64,000 nucleotides of DNA, taken from NCBI RefSeq assembly GCF_002387895.1, contig NZ_DGLI01000023.1:222330-286329 (forward strand), read 5' to 3'. Position numbers and translations under genes: made by a program. Origin of the DNA: Clostridium sp. UBA4548. Its GTDB lineage: Bacteria > Bacillota > Clostridia > Clostridiales > Clostridiaceae. The notes beneath the pieces were generated by a model. That model was given only the letters and a program-made list of their open reading frames with translations. It ran no database searches and was not told where the DNA came from. Below are positions 52,192-61,196 of this stretch, in pieces. Each line of letters starts with the position of its first letter. Positions within the stretch are counted from its first letter, which is position 1.

Positions 52192-52233
52192 TAAAGGATG
52201 GTAATAAACAAATAATTCATTACTATCCTTACT
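52192..52233. terminator. Hairpin between the second sigma gene and the small membrane protein gene
   Basis: AAGGAT-GTAAT pairs with ATTAC-ATCCTT with one mismatch. It is 210 bp past the upstream gene's stop and could be its terminator or part of the sigma leader. Confidence 0.4.
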
Positions 52234-52443
52234 TCACATAGTTCTACAGATATTTATTTTTATTATATTTTAAGCCTAAACATAATGCTAGCGCTTCTAG
52301 TAGCTGTACAAAAATTTATAACTTTAGGCTGAATAGCTCATTTTAGCCTTAGCCTATTATACATAAAGTTACTTTATTCTTTCATTAAATTTTTTTAAAT
52401 CTATTCTGTTCAATCTATTCATTTTTCTTCCTCAAACTATACC

Positions 52444-53013
52444 TTAATCTATTTTTATCATCATACCTTCATGTGAAAACAATTCAATTGCACCTTCATT
52501 TATCATGTTTCTATAATGGATATTATAAGTATAATTGGTGTAAATATCTTTAAACGCTTCTACACCACCACCGGTTACTACTATTGAACTATCGTCTCTC
52601 CAGAATACACTTAATCCCCTTGAACCACCATCAGGAATTTCTATTATTTCTTTTTTAAAAATAACACAAGTTCTTTTGTTAATTTTTAAATCTGTAGGAT
52701 AAAGAAACTGACTTACACTTTCTACTATTACTGTATTTTTATTATTTGGCGATTTGTATGAACGATATGAACCAGTGTAACTACAAAATGCAAATATTAG
52801 ATAAATAAGTACAAGTGGCCCTAGCCAATTAGAAGTTTTATTAGTTACTAAGGCATAAGTTACTGAAAGCCCTAGATAAATAACTAAATATATGTATACA
52901 TAGGTATTATTCATAAGTGTGATTCCATTTTTCTCTAAAACTATCATTAAAATTGGTAAAAAGATTAAAAGCATCAGCAAAATGTTTTTAATTGTTATAT
53001 CCTTACTTTTCAT
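52444..53013 (-). CDS. Small membrane protein, paralogue 1
   Basis: A 189-residue protein with three N-terminal membrane helices (about 8-27, 34-55 and 62-80), then a motif SYRSYKSPNNKNTVIVESV and a beta-rich C-terminal domain with ELFSHEGMMIKID at the end. It is a paralogue of the protein at 53684-54253: the spacing, the SYKSPxNKNTVIVE motif and the NMINEGxIEL motif are shared. The family is unknown to me. The ribosome site is GGAGG. Confidence 0.75.
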   Translation of the reverse strand: MKSKDITIKNILLMLLIFLPILMIVLEKNGITLMNNTYVYIYLVIYLGLSVTYALVTNKTSNWLGPLVLIYLIFAFCSYTGSYRSYKSPNNKNTVIVESVSQFLYPTDLKINKRTCVIFKKEIIEIPDGGSRGLSVFWRDDSSIVVTGGGVEAFKDIYTNYTYNIHYRNMINEGAIELFSHEGMMIKID

Positions 53014-53147
53014 ATTTAACCTCCATTATGCTATCATCGTACTTTATTAAAAATTAGAAGCCTATATTTATTTTTTCCGTAATGTTTGTGTTGTAGCTTT
53101 AAAATTACTACATCCTATTTTCAAGTGTATTATTCTTCTCTACTTAT

Positions 53148-53158
53148 ATTTTACCATA
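53148..53158 (-). promoter_or_regulatory. Extended -10 element, paralogue 1 gene
   Basis: On the minus strand TATGGTAAAAT, 135 bp before the start codon. The flanks (ACATTCAGTTAATT) closely resemble those at 63668-63678 (ACATTTAGTTATTT). Confidence 0.5.
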
Positions 53159-53246
53159 AATTAACTGAATGTTTTACATATTTATACTTTTACAATAAAA
53201 ATAGGCCTAGCTTTACAGTTATAAAACTAAGTCTTAACTTATTATT

Positions 53247-53422
53247 AGGCATCTGAAAATAAATAACAAGTCAAAGATGTGAAGGATATTTTGAGTTCAC
53301 AAGCAAGCTTGTGCCGACAAGGAAACAGGTTCCACAGATAGTTGCGCTATCTAAGGGTTCTGCTGACGCAGTATAACTAAAATAGACAAACATACTGACT
53401 TATTTATTTTTTAAGGATGCCT
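53247..53422. mobile_element. MITE-like element, copy 3
   Basis: The longest copy, 176 bp, bounded by AGGCATCTGAAAATAAATAA and its complement-like end TTATTTATTTTTTAAGGATGCCT. It has internal hairpins (AGATAG/CTATCT and the CACAAGC/GCTTGTG palindrome). It lies between the two paralogous membrane protein genes and has no coding capacity. Confidence 0.78.
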
Positions 53423-53601
53423 TAATTAAATAGTTCTGCTCTTTTCTAAGTAATCTTTATATTTACCATCATATTTGACTTCTCCTTTATTATTTATATT
53501 TTATAATTTGCTAGTACATGCCTACTTTCTTATACATATTTCAAGTAAACACCATTTGTTATATTTGGGCATCAGCTTATTAAGCTTGCTTTGTTAAGCA
53601 A

Positions 53602-53636
53602 AAAAATCAACCTCTGCATTCTTACAGAGGTTGATT
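53602..53636 (-). terminator. Terminator of the paralogue 2 gene
   Basis: AATCAACCTCTG and CAGAGGTTGATT, a perfect 12-bp stem, followed on the minus strand by seven T. Confidence 0.88.
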
Positions 53637-53683
53637 AGTTAAATTCATATTCTTTTATAGCGGAACTAAAGTCAAATCTTACA

Positions 53684-54253
53684 TTATTCTATGTTTATCA
53701 GAATTCCTTCAGTAAAAATTAATTCAATTGTACCTTCATTTATCATATTTTTATAATGATTATCAAGACTACCATTCTCATAAGAATTTCTAAAACTTGC
53801 TATAGGAGTTCCAGTTACTATTACAGAGCTATCACCTTTCCATAATATTTTATAGTCTCCTGAGCCAGCGGCAGGAGTTTCTACTAGTTCTTTTTTTAAT
53901 ATAATAAAAGACCTTTTATAAACCTTTAATTTTTCTGCATGAGGAAACACATTTATATATTCTACAATTACAGTATTTTTATTTTTTGGAGATTTGTATG
54001 ATTCATATGAACCAGTGTAAGTACAAAATTCAAATAGTACATAAATAAACACATATATCCCTAACCACTTAGAGTTTTTATTAGTTCCGAAAATAAACTT
54101 TATTGAAATTGCTGCATAAATAATTAAATATAAATTTGCATAGGTATTATTCATAAGAGTGATTCCATTACTTCTAAAAATTATCATTATAATTGGTAAT
54201 AAGATAAAAAATATAAAAGGGATGTTTTTTATTATTTTATTATTATTTTTCAT
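53684..54253 (-). CDS. Small membrane protein, paralogue 2
   Basis: A 189-residue protein from the ATG after GGAGG. It has three N-terminal membrane helices, the motif SYESYKSPKNKNTVIVEYI, then a beta-rich part ending NMINEGTIELIFTEGILINIE. It is clearly a paralogue of 52444-53013 and probably a tandem duplication now separated by a MITE-like element. Function unknown. Confidence 0.75.
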   Translation of the reverse strand: MKNNNKIIKNIPFIFFILLPIIMIIFRSNGITLMNNTYANLYLIIYAAISIKFIFGTNKNSKWLGIYVFIYVLFEFCTYTGSYESYKSPKNKNTVIVEYINVFPHAEKLKVYKRSFIILKKELVETPAAGSGDYKILWKGDSSVIVTGTPIASFRNSYENGSLDNHYKNMINEGTIELIFTEGILINIE

Positions 54254-54325
54254 ATGCAACCTCCATTATGTTATCACCAAACTTTCTGAACCTTTGAAAT
54301 TAAACAATCATCCTTGTGCTTTAAA

Positions 54326-54934
54326 TTATAAGGATTTCACTTTATATTTTTTCCCTATTCCTTTGATATCTTGTCCATCAATAATAATCCCTGACTCCTC
54401 ATATAAAATGTATAGCTCATTATCATAAAAATTAATTAACTCATCATCTTCTTTCTTATAATGACACCAAACATCCTTATTATTTAAAAGATTCAACCCT
54501 TTTGTATCCATTAAATTAACTATATTCTTATCTGCATATTTTGCTGAATCAATTGTTTTTCCAAATATAATAGCTCCAGCAGAACCTCCATAAACAACAC
54601 CACCATCACTTAAAAAGTTAATAACTTCTTTATCAAAGTTTGTATCTTTCATGATCTTTAGTAGCTTATAAGTATTTCCTCCTCCAATGAACACTCCTGC
54701 ATGTTCACTAGATAGTTTCTTTCCCTTCAAATCAGTCCACATCTGAATTTTATGAATTCCATATTCCCTATAAGTTTTTGAAAACCACTCATAGCATTCC
54801 TCATAAGTAAAACTCGATTCCTCCATTGCAACGGGAATATATATCAACACTTTTTCTTTATTTATTTTACTGTCAAAAAAATCATCAATTGGCTTAACTT
54901 TTTCTGGATCTCCCCCACCTGATAATATCAACAT
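54326..54934 (-). CDS. Peptidase S51 family protein (dipeptidase E/cyanophycinase-like)
   Basis: A 202-residue protein of the class I glutamine amidotransferase-like fold. The nucleophile is Ser118 in VVYGGSAGAIIFG, preceded by VFIGGGNTYKLLKIM. The peptidase S51 family cleaves Asp-X dipeptides or cyanophycin. The shortened DVWCHYKKEDD region suggests the conserved His. The exact peptide substrate cannot be assigned. It is monocistronic. Confidence 0.85.
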   Translation of the reverse strand: MLILSGGGDPEKVKPIDDFFDSKINKEKVLIYIPVAMEESSFTYEECYEWFSKTYREYGIHKIQMWTDLKGKKLSSEHAGVFIGGGNTYKLLKIMKDTNFDKEVINFLSDGGVVYGGSAGAIIFGKTIDSAKYADKNIVNLMDTKGLNLLNNKDVWCHYKKEDDELINFYDNELYILYEESGIIIDGQDIKGIGKKYKVKSL

Positions 54935-54965
54935 ATGTAATCACCCCTTAATTTAACCCATCACT

Positions 54966-54976
54966 ATTTTACCATA
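54966..54976 (-). promoter_or_regulatory. Extended -10 element, peptidase S51 gene
   Basis: On the minus strand TATGGTAAAAT, 32 bp before the start codon, embedded in GTAATTATATGG as at 55655-55665. Confidence 0.55.
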
Positions 54977-55069
54977 TAATTACTGTAATAATATACCTCC
55001 AACTTTTGCTTAGTTTCTCATTTGCACTACACTACCCTGAAAATATTATTAATCTTACTAAAGCAAGAA

Positions 55070-55588
55070 TTATTCTAAATCAAGGGCATATACATACTCA
55101 TCATATATAATGTCGGTGCCAGATTTTTTGAAAGTACCTTCTTTTTCAATATAAAAGTTAAGCTTTTTTAGCACTGCATTTGAACCCTTGTTTTGTTGTG
55201 CCACAGGAGCTGTTATTTTCTTAGCACCATTATCATGACAAAAGTCAATTAATGCTTTTATCATTTCCGTTGCATAGCCTTGACGCCAGTAGTTTTTATG
55301 AATGGCATATCCTAAGTCCCATTGCCTTTTGTCTTCACTTGGAATTGCACTACAGGTTCCAATGCAATTTCCAGTTTCCTTTGAAACTGCAATAAAATAA
55401 TAACAACCATCATAAAATTCTACATTCTCTTTCCATTCCAAATAGATATCATTTGCTTTTTCACGAGGTGGGTCTGATAAGTATTTCCCCATTTCCTCAT
55501 CTAACCATATATTTAAGCAAAAATCCGTATCTTCTTTCCTAGTACTTCTAATTATTAACCTATTTGTTTCTAAATTTTTTAACCCCAT
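55070..55588 (-). CDS. GNAT acetyltransferase, RimJ/RimL type
   Basis: A 172-residue acetyltransferase from the ATG after AAAGGGG; the longer open frame is leader sequence. It begins LKNLETNRLIIRSTRKEDTDF, has the acetyl-CoA loop HKNYWRQGYATEMIKALIDF and AQQNKGSNAVLKKLNFYIEKEG, the layout of RimJ/RimL-like N-acetyltransferases. Substrate unknown. Confidence 0.88.
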   Translation of the reverse strand: MGLKNLETNRLIIRSTRKEDTDFCLNIWLDEEMGKYLSDPPREKANDIYLEWKENVEFYDGCYYFIAVSKETGNCIGTCSAIPSEDKRQWDLGYAIHKNYWRQGYATEMIKALIDFCHDNGAKKITAPVAQQNKGSNAVLKKLNFYIEKEGTFKKSGTDIIYDEYVYALDLE

Positions 55589-55654
55589 ATTCAATACCCC
55601 TTTACTATTATTATAAAATAATCTAACATAGGAAAACACTATGATATAAGTTTC

Positions 55655-55665
55655 ATTTTACCATA
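55655..55665 (-). promoter_or_regulatory. Extended -10 element, RimJ-like gene
   Basis: On the minus strand TATGGTAAAAT, about 70 bp before the start codon. Confidence 0.55.
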
Positions 55666-55900
55666 TAATTACCATAACAATATACCTGTAGCATCTGAAT
55701 ATATTTTTAGCAATAAAAAAAACACATCTATGCCTACTAAAAGACTTTTAAAAAAGCAAATATTAATTAAGCATTATCTCCTAATCCTTAACAATTATAT
55801 TCAACTCCCCTGCTCCATTTGAGATGAACATTACTAAGAATCATTAAGACACCTCTTGATAATCAAGCAATGCAGCTAGTGAAATTTAGGGTAATAATAA

Positions 55901-55921
55901 TGTTCTTTGAAAACTGAACAA
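55901..55921 (+). other. rRNA-leader/spacer-like motif without an rRNA gene
   Basis: TTCTTTGAAAACTGAACA is the kind of sequence found next to 16S and 23S genes in Gram-positive rRNA operons (processing/antitermination region). No rRNA follows; a nitroreductase gene starts 150 bp downstream. The rest of the gap of about 430 bases (55640-56069) holds no gene. Confidence 0.4.
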
Positions 55922-56069
55922 TACAGTGTTAAAAAATAATATATAAATACTCTGTAATTTATTAGTTATATGGAATCAATTACCCTTAAATGATATGATT
56001 ATAAGTAATCGTGGCAAAATGGTATGATAAAATGTATTAAAATATAATTGAAAGAAGTGAAAACAATAT

Positions 56070-56609
56070 ATGATTAAAGAAATTGAAATGCGTAGAAGCA
56101 TAAGAAAATATGCTGACAAGCCAGTTGAAGATGAAAAAATAAATGGGGTACTTGAGAGTGGAAGACTTGCGCCATCAGGTAATAATACACAACCTTGGCG
56201 CTATATAGTAGTAAGGTCTGAAAAAATGAGACAGAATGTAATGGAGGCTTCTCATAATCAAAAATGGATGCTTACAGCTCCTGTTTTTATTGTATGCGTT
56301 GCAGATATACGTTGTAGAATAAAAGAAGGTATAGATGTTTATTTGGATGATAATAGTCCCGATGATGAGGTGAAACGAATTATTAGAGACACCTCAATTT
56401 CAGCAGGATATATGTTGCTACAAGCTAATAATTCAGGACTAGGAGCCTGCTGGGTTGCTGAGTTTACGCAAGAAGAGATTAGGCCAGTTTTAAATATACC
56501 TTCTGACAAATATGTAGTTGGAGTTATAACTATTGGCTATCCTGATGAAACTCCAAAACCTCGTCCAAGAAAGAAACTCGAAGATATAGTATATTATGAG
56601 CGTTGGTAA
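56070..56609 (+). CDS. Nitroreductase family protein
   Basis: An FMN-dependent reductase of 179 residues. FMN-binding segments are MRRSIRKYADKPVEDEKI and RLAPSGNNTQPWRYIVV at the N-terminus and ITIGYPDETPKPRPRKKLEDIVYYERW at the C-terminus; GLGACWVAEF is also typical. The physiological acceptor is unknown. The ribosome site GAAAGAAG is weak. A terminator follows about 80 bp downstream. Confidence 0.92.
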   Translation: MIKEIEMRRSIRKYADKPVEDEKINGVLESGRLAPSGNNTQPWRYIVVRSEKMRQNVMEASHNQKWMLTAPVFIVCVADIRCRIKEGIDVYLDDNSPDDEVKRIIRDTSISAGYMLLQANNSGLGACWVAEFTQEEIRPVLNIPSDKYVVGVITIGYPDETPKPRPRKKLEDIVYYERW

Positions 56610-56687
56610 TATTAATCATGTAAATTAAACATGCTAATTCCAAGTTTTCTTATTTAATAACTAAAATTAAAAATCTAATAACTTCTT

Positions 56688-56726
56688 AATGCCGTATTAT
56701 TCAGAAGTGAATTTTACGGCATTTTT
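56688..56726 (+). terminator. Terminator of the nitroreductase gene
   Basis: AATGCCGTA and TACGGCATT form a stem followed by T run. Confidence 0.8.
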
Positions 56727-56751
56727 ACATTCTAAATCAAATGTTTAAGAA

Positions 56752-56780
56752 GAATACCTATGGATATTCCATAGGTATTC
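56752..56780 (-). terminator. Strong hairpin after a gene remnant
   Basis: GAATACCTATGGA and TCCATAGGTATTC, a perfect 13-bp stem with a TAT loop, lie 14 bp past the stop of a truncated minus-strand reading frame. Confidence 0.65.
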
Positions 56781-56794
56781 AAATTTGTTTATTT

Positions 56795-56863
56795 TCTTAG
56801 AACTTTAAGAGCATCTGCTACTTTTCTTGCAAAATCTAATGGAAAAGGTATAAAGATTTAAGG
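56795..56863 (-). pseudogene. Possible C-terminal remnant of a lost gene
   Basis: On the minus strand, downstream of an in-frame stop, a short frame encodes IFIPFPLDFARKVADALKVL and then RK and stop, a well-formed amphipathic C-terminal helix, followed directly by a strong hairpin. No start codon or ribosome site is present. It looks like the 3' end of a deleted gene; the parent family is not recognised. Confidence 0.35.
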
Positions 56864-56885
56864 ATAATATAAAATTTATAACAAA

Positions 56886-56920
56886 GTCAGTACACTGAGA
56901 GTTATCCCCAGTGCACTGAC
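56886..56920 (-). terminator. Hairpin after the lysine-free protein gene
   Basis: GTCAGT-CACTG pairs with CAGTG-ACTGAC with one mismatch; on the minus strand it is followed by TTTGTTATAAATTTT. Confidence 0.65.
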
Positions 56921-57009
56921 TCCTTATCTCATACTATAGATTATTTTTTAAAAATAGAAATCGTGCTTCTTAATATTATAATTAATCTCCAAATTTTAGT
57001 TTATTAGTT

Positions 57010-57393
57010 TTATCCAACAATTGGGCATGAAGGAACTCTAACTAAAACTAGCTCATCTGTTGTGTTGGTTTCAACGTCAAATACTAAGAATATATTCTGA
57101 CCAAATGCAAATCCGCAAATAAGATTTACTTCTCTTCCAGGTGCTTGGGTTGGAATTTGATTTACTATTCTACAACGACCAACTTGTGGTATTAACACAG
57201 CTGCTTGAGCTGGTGTTAATCTTATTATGAGCACTTGTTCAATATCTGGACCTGGAACTTGCACTTCTATTTCAACAAGCAAAACAAAGACGTTATTCTC
57301 TAGCTCAGCAACACAAGCTGATCCAATTGTTACAGGACTGTTTTGAGTTATTAAATTATTAGCAACTTGAGATTGAAATTCTGTTCCAAACAT
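57010..57393 (-). CDS. Lysine-free Val/Gln-rich hypothetical protein
   Basis: A 127-residue protein with no lysine, histidine, tyrosine or tryptophan, unlike the Lys-rich proteins around it. It is rich in Val, Ile, Gln, Pro and Asn, has Cys residues in GSACVAE, GRCRIV, LICGF and PSCPIVG, and looks like an all-beta structural protein (VFVLLVEIEVQVPGPDIEQV, IFLVFDVETNTTDELVLVRV). No signal peptide. This composition recalls spore-surface proteins, but the family is not recognised. A terminator-like hairpin follows. Confidence 0.75.
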   Translation of the reverse strand: MFGTEFQSQVANNLITQNSPVTIGSACVAELENNVFVLLVEIEVQVPGPDIEQVLIIRLTPAQAAVLIPQVGRCRIVNQIPTQAPGREVNLICGFAFGQNIFLVFDVETNTTDELVLVRVPSCPIVG

Positions 57394-57606
57394 ATATTCA
57401 TCACCTGTTTTTTATTAGAGATAAAAAGCTTGTCCCATCCCTAATAATAGGATATTCAATATTATGATAATGGTGCTATTTTTATATGAAAAAGAGATGT
57501 CTTTTTTATAACCTATTATTCAAATAGAATTTTATAATGTCTTTATTTCACAATTCAAAAAACTAGGTTATCTAATTCTATCCTCTTAAATTGAACCTTA
57601 CTAAGA

Positions 57607-59409
57607 CTAAGCATACCACTTGCTTTGAGCCCTATACATCTCTGCATATTTCCCATTTTTACTCATAAGTTCTTCATGGGTACCTATTTCGCTTATTCCC
57701 CCATTATCCAGCACCACGATTCTATCTGCTATCTTTGCTGAGCCTAATCTATGAGTTACAATTATGGCAGTTTTACCTTTAGACATGTCTACAAATTTAT
57801 TATAAATTTTAGTTTCTTCTATTGGATCTATGGCAGCAGTAGGTTCATCCAAAACAATGGTGTGATAATTCCTATAAAACCCCCTTGCAATTGCTATTCT
57901 TTGCCATTGACCACCAGATAAGTCTATCCCATCAAACTCTCTTGACAGCATGGTGTCATAGGAATCTTTAAACTTTTCTTCATCTATAATTAAATCTGCT
58001 TTATTTAAGGCACTGCTTAATTTCTCTTTATTATCTCTATTGACCTCACTATTGCCTTTAAAGTCACTTATAGTAACATTTTCACCTAAAGTCATTTTGT
58101 ATCTTTGGTAGTTTTGAAATACTGCAGATACATTTTTATATAAGGATTTCATAGAAGCTTTAGAGGTTTCCACCTTCCCTAAAGTGACACTTCCACTGCT
58201 TGGAGAAAATAGTCCTATCATGAGCTTTACTAAGGTACTTTTTCCTGCACCATTTTCACCAACAATCGCAATGGTTTCTCCTGGCTGAACTTCTAAATTG
58301 ATATTGCTTAGTGCTTCTTTATCTGCTCCTGGATATTTAAAGGAAACCTCTGTGAGAGTTATTCCAGTAACCTCATTTCTATCACTATCTTCTCCTTCTC
58401 TTTCAGGCATTTCTAAAAGCTTTATTAGCCCTTTTACATTACCTAAGTTTTCCGTAATGGCACCCACATGTCTACATACTATTTCCTCCATGATGTTAAA
58501 CATACTGCCAATAGATGCAAATACTGCACCGAAGGCTCCTACCGTAATGTCCCCCTTGATTAGCGCAATTACAAGTAAATATAAAATGACCAAATATCCT
58601 AAAAGTGTTATTGCCTTCATTGTAAGCTCCATGATTCCAGAGGTCTTTTCTGCCTTCCAAATCTTCTTATTTAGTAAATCAATAGCTAACAAATATAAAT
58701 CCCTAAAATATTTAAAAGCCCCAAGAAGTCTTGTTTCTTTAAAGTATTCCTTATCAATAATGCATTTCTCATAATACTGAAATTCTCTTCTTATAGGTGC
58801 TGATTCATCAGATAACTTTGTAAATACCTTTAGCCTTAAAAGCTGAGTAAGAGCTACTGGTATAAATATAATTACAAGCGATATTGCTAGTATTGGTTTT
58901 AAGCTATAAAGGTAAATTCCCATTACTAAAAAGTATGGAAAGTAAAAGGTTAAAATAGTTGAAATTATAAATACTAGATACATACTATTAAGTAATCCCT
59001 CATTAGCCTTGTTTATAGCATCTAAATTTGAAGGAACTTCAAAGGTTAATGCATCAAACTTTCCTGCCTTTTCATTAATTTTGCCTCCAATATTACCTTG
59101 AACTCTAAAACCTATATCATCAGGAATAAAATTAGCAACTCCGTTTAATATTTGATTGATTACTAATGTGGCTCCTAAGGCCAATACCATTAATAGTACT
59201 TCTTTAAAACTCCCTTTGTTACTCACTGCATTAGCAATAGCATCGAAAAACTTTTGAGTCATAATAACAGTAACCACATGAGATACTCCATGAATAATTG
59301 ATAATAAATTATAAAGAGTAAAATATACTGGACAAGTTTCAAATATCATAGGGAGTATGTTTTTTAGTATTTTATAAAGAGATATATTATTATTCTTCTG
59401 GCCCATCAT
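57607..59409 (-). CDS. ABC exporter half-transporter (2), fused membrane and ATPase domains
   Basis: A 600-residue half-exporter: six-helix membrane domain (about 15-330) and nucleotide-binding domain with Walker A VGENGAGKST, signature LSGGQWQRIAIARG, Walker B HTIVLDEPTAAIDP and switch VTHRLG, all intact. The ATG overlaps the TGA of the upstream half-exporter gene (ATGA), so the two proteins are translationally coupled and very likely form a heterodimer. Substrate unknown: drug, lipid or peptide. Confidence 0.92.
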   Translation of the reverse strand: MMGQKNNNISLYKILKNILPMIFETCPVYFTLYNLLSIIHGVSHVVTVIMTQKFFDAIANAVSNKGSFKEVLLMVLALGATLVINQILNGVANFIPDDIGFRVQGNIGGKINEKAGKFDALTFEVPSNLDAINKANEGLLNSMYLVFIISTILTFYFPYFLVMGIYLYSLKPILAISLVIIFIPVALTQLLRLKVFTKLSDESAPIRREFQYYEKCIIDKEYFKETRLLGAFKYFRDLYLLAIDLLNKKIWKAEKTSGIMELTMKAITLLGYLVILYLLVIALIKGDITVGAFGAVFASIGSMFNIMEEIVCRHVGAITENLGNVKGLIKLLEMPEREGEDSDRNEVTGITLTEVSFKYPGADKEALSNINLEVQPGETIAIVGENGAGKSTLVKLMIGLFSPSSGSVTLGKVETSKASMKSLYKNVSAVFQNYQRYKMTLGENVTISDFKGNSEVNRDNKEKLSSALNKADLIIDEEKFKDSYDTMLSREFDGIDLSGGQWQRIAIARGFYRNYHTIVLDEPTAAIDPIEETKIYNKFVDMSKGKTAIIVTHRLGSAKIADRIVVLDNGGISEIGTHEELMSKNGKYAEMYRAQSKWYA

Positions 59410-61196
59410 AAATACCAACTCCTTTGACTTTCATACATTTTCTCATAGACCCCTCTTTTCTCCATAAGTTCCTCATGGGTACCCTTTTCTATGATGGTGC
59501 CATTTTCAAGGACAAAAATCTTCTGGGCTAGCTTTGTGGACCCAAGCCTATGACTTATAAATACAGTTGTGCCACCCTTACTTATTTTCTCAAACTCCTC
59601 ATAAATTTTGCTTTCACTTATGGGGTCTAAGGCTGCAGTCGGCTCGTCTAATATCCTCAAAGAGGCCTTACTTATAATTGATCTTGCCATGGCTAATCTT
59701 TGCCATTGTCCTCCTGAGAAGTCTTGACCATTGCTTTTTATCTTTCCAAGTGGTGTATTTAACTTTTCAGGAAGTTCCTCCACAGCGGCTTCAAGACCCA
59801 TTATATTAATGGAATTTTTTATACTCTCTTCTTCACCTTCTTTGCCTAAGTGGTTCACATCACCCAAGGAAATATTATCTTTCATGGAAATATAATATTT
59901 AGCAAAATCTTGATACACTACAGAAAATAAAGACTTAAGCTCACTATGCTTGTAATCTTTAATACTTGTACCATTTATTAGAATATCACCTTCAAATTCC
60001 TCATATAACCCTATAATAAGCTTAGTTATTGTAGTTTTTCCTGCTCCGTTAGCTCCAACAAAGGCATAGTGAACTCCCTTTTCAAGTTTAAAAGATAAAT
60101 CCTTTAAAATATAATAATCAGTACCTGGGTATTTAAAGGACACCTTCTTAAATTCTAAGGTCTCAACTTCAAATTCACTCACTGATGGCAAATCAACAGC
60201 TCCCTGTAATTCCTCTAAACTTTCAAAGCTGCCTAAATCCTTCAAGTACTCTTTATTTCTTGCTAGCTCTCCTACATATTCACTTAACTGCCAGGACATC
60301 ATTTGAACTAGAGAAAAAAGCCCATTAACAATGGAAATAAACATTCCCACAGACATTAAATTATCTAATACTGGTTTTATTAAAACCGTAGTCATTAATA
60401 TAGTTATTATTGCTGTAACTATGCTCCCAAGCTTTAACTTTACAAAGAATTTAAGGTCTGCTTTAAAAACAACTCTTCTTGTAATTTCATACTGTTCCTT
60501 CCACTTTTTATTAACTTCTTCAGTAAATCCAAAAAGGTTTCTCTCAAGAGCTCCCTCTCTACCAGTCAGCACTTCTCCTAGGTATTCATATCTTCTTCTA
60601 TGCTTAGATATTTCCCTACTAGCATCATAGGTTTCCTTTCCACTTTTCATAGCTAAAATTACAAGTGGTATGCTAATAAGTAAAATTGTGAGTCCTGCCC
60701 ACCATACTTGAGTTATTAAAATAACCAATACTCCCACAATTCTTAGTAGCATGGACAAAAATGATAAGGTGTTAATATAAGCTTTTTTAAACACAATCTC
60801 AGGCTGCTTTGACACTCTAGAAATTAAATCCCAAGTTTCTTGATTTTCAATATGCCTGTACTGAAGCTTGGCTACTTTTTCTGTAATACTAACTCTAAAC
60901 CTTTCCCTCAGTTTAAACTCAAGTTTACACTCCACGAACTTAATAATTTGGCTAGATAACCAAGTGTAAGCAATGAAAACTCCTATTAAAATCAAAGGTA
61001 ATATTATTTCTAAAAGGTTGCTTTTTCCATTTGCTATCCCCATGGCAACATCTAAAAACTTTGCCGTTATTAATATTTGTATACTTGGAACAATTCCATC
61101 TAATATCTTTTGTAATGCTATTAAAAAGGAATAACCCTTTGCACATCTGAAAGGAATCCTCCCTAGGTTTAAAATGTTATATTGTTTTTTCCCCAT
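59406..61196 (-). CDS. ABC exporter half-transporter (1), fused membrane and ATPase domains
   Basis: A 596-residue half-exporter with a membrane domain (about 20-320) and ATPase domain: Walker A FVGANGAGKTT, signature FSGGQWQRLAMARS, Walker B LRILDEPTAALDP and switch ISHRLG. Both partners have a complete catalytic Glu, so both sites may be active. It is the first gene of the pair; no peptide precursor or processing domain (C39) is present beside it. Confidence 0.92.
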   Translation of the reverse strand: MGKKQYNILNLGRIPFRCAKGYSFLIALQKILDGIVPSIQILITAKFLDVAMGIANGKSNLLEIILPLILIGVFIAYTWLSSQIIKFVECKLEFKLRERFRVSITEKVAKLQYRHIENQETWDLISRVSKQPEIVFKKAYINTLSFLSMLLRIVGVLVILITQVWWAGLTILLISIPLVILAMKSGKETYDASREISKHRRRYEYLGEVLTGREGALERNLFGFTEEVNKKWKEQYEITRRVVFKADLKFFVKLKLGSIVTAIITILMTTVLIKPVLDNLMSVGMFISIVNGLFSLVQMMSWQLSEYVGELARNKEYLKDLGSFESLEELQGAVDLPSVSEFEVETLEFKKVSFKYPGTDYYILKDLSFKLEKGVHYAFVGANGAGKTTITKLIIGLYEEFEGDILINGTSIKDYKHSELKSLFSVVYQDFAKYYISMKDNISLGDVNHLGKEGEEESIKNSINIMGLEAAVEELPEKLNTPLGKIKSNGQDFSGGQWQRLAMARSIISKASLRILDEPTAALDPISESKIYEEFEKISKGGTTVFISHRLGSTKLAQKIFVLENGTIIEKGTHEELMEKRGVYEKMYESQRSWYL

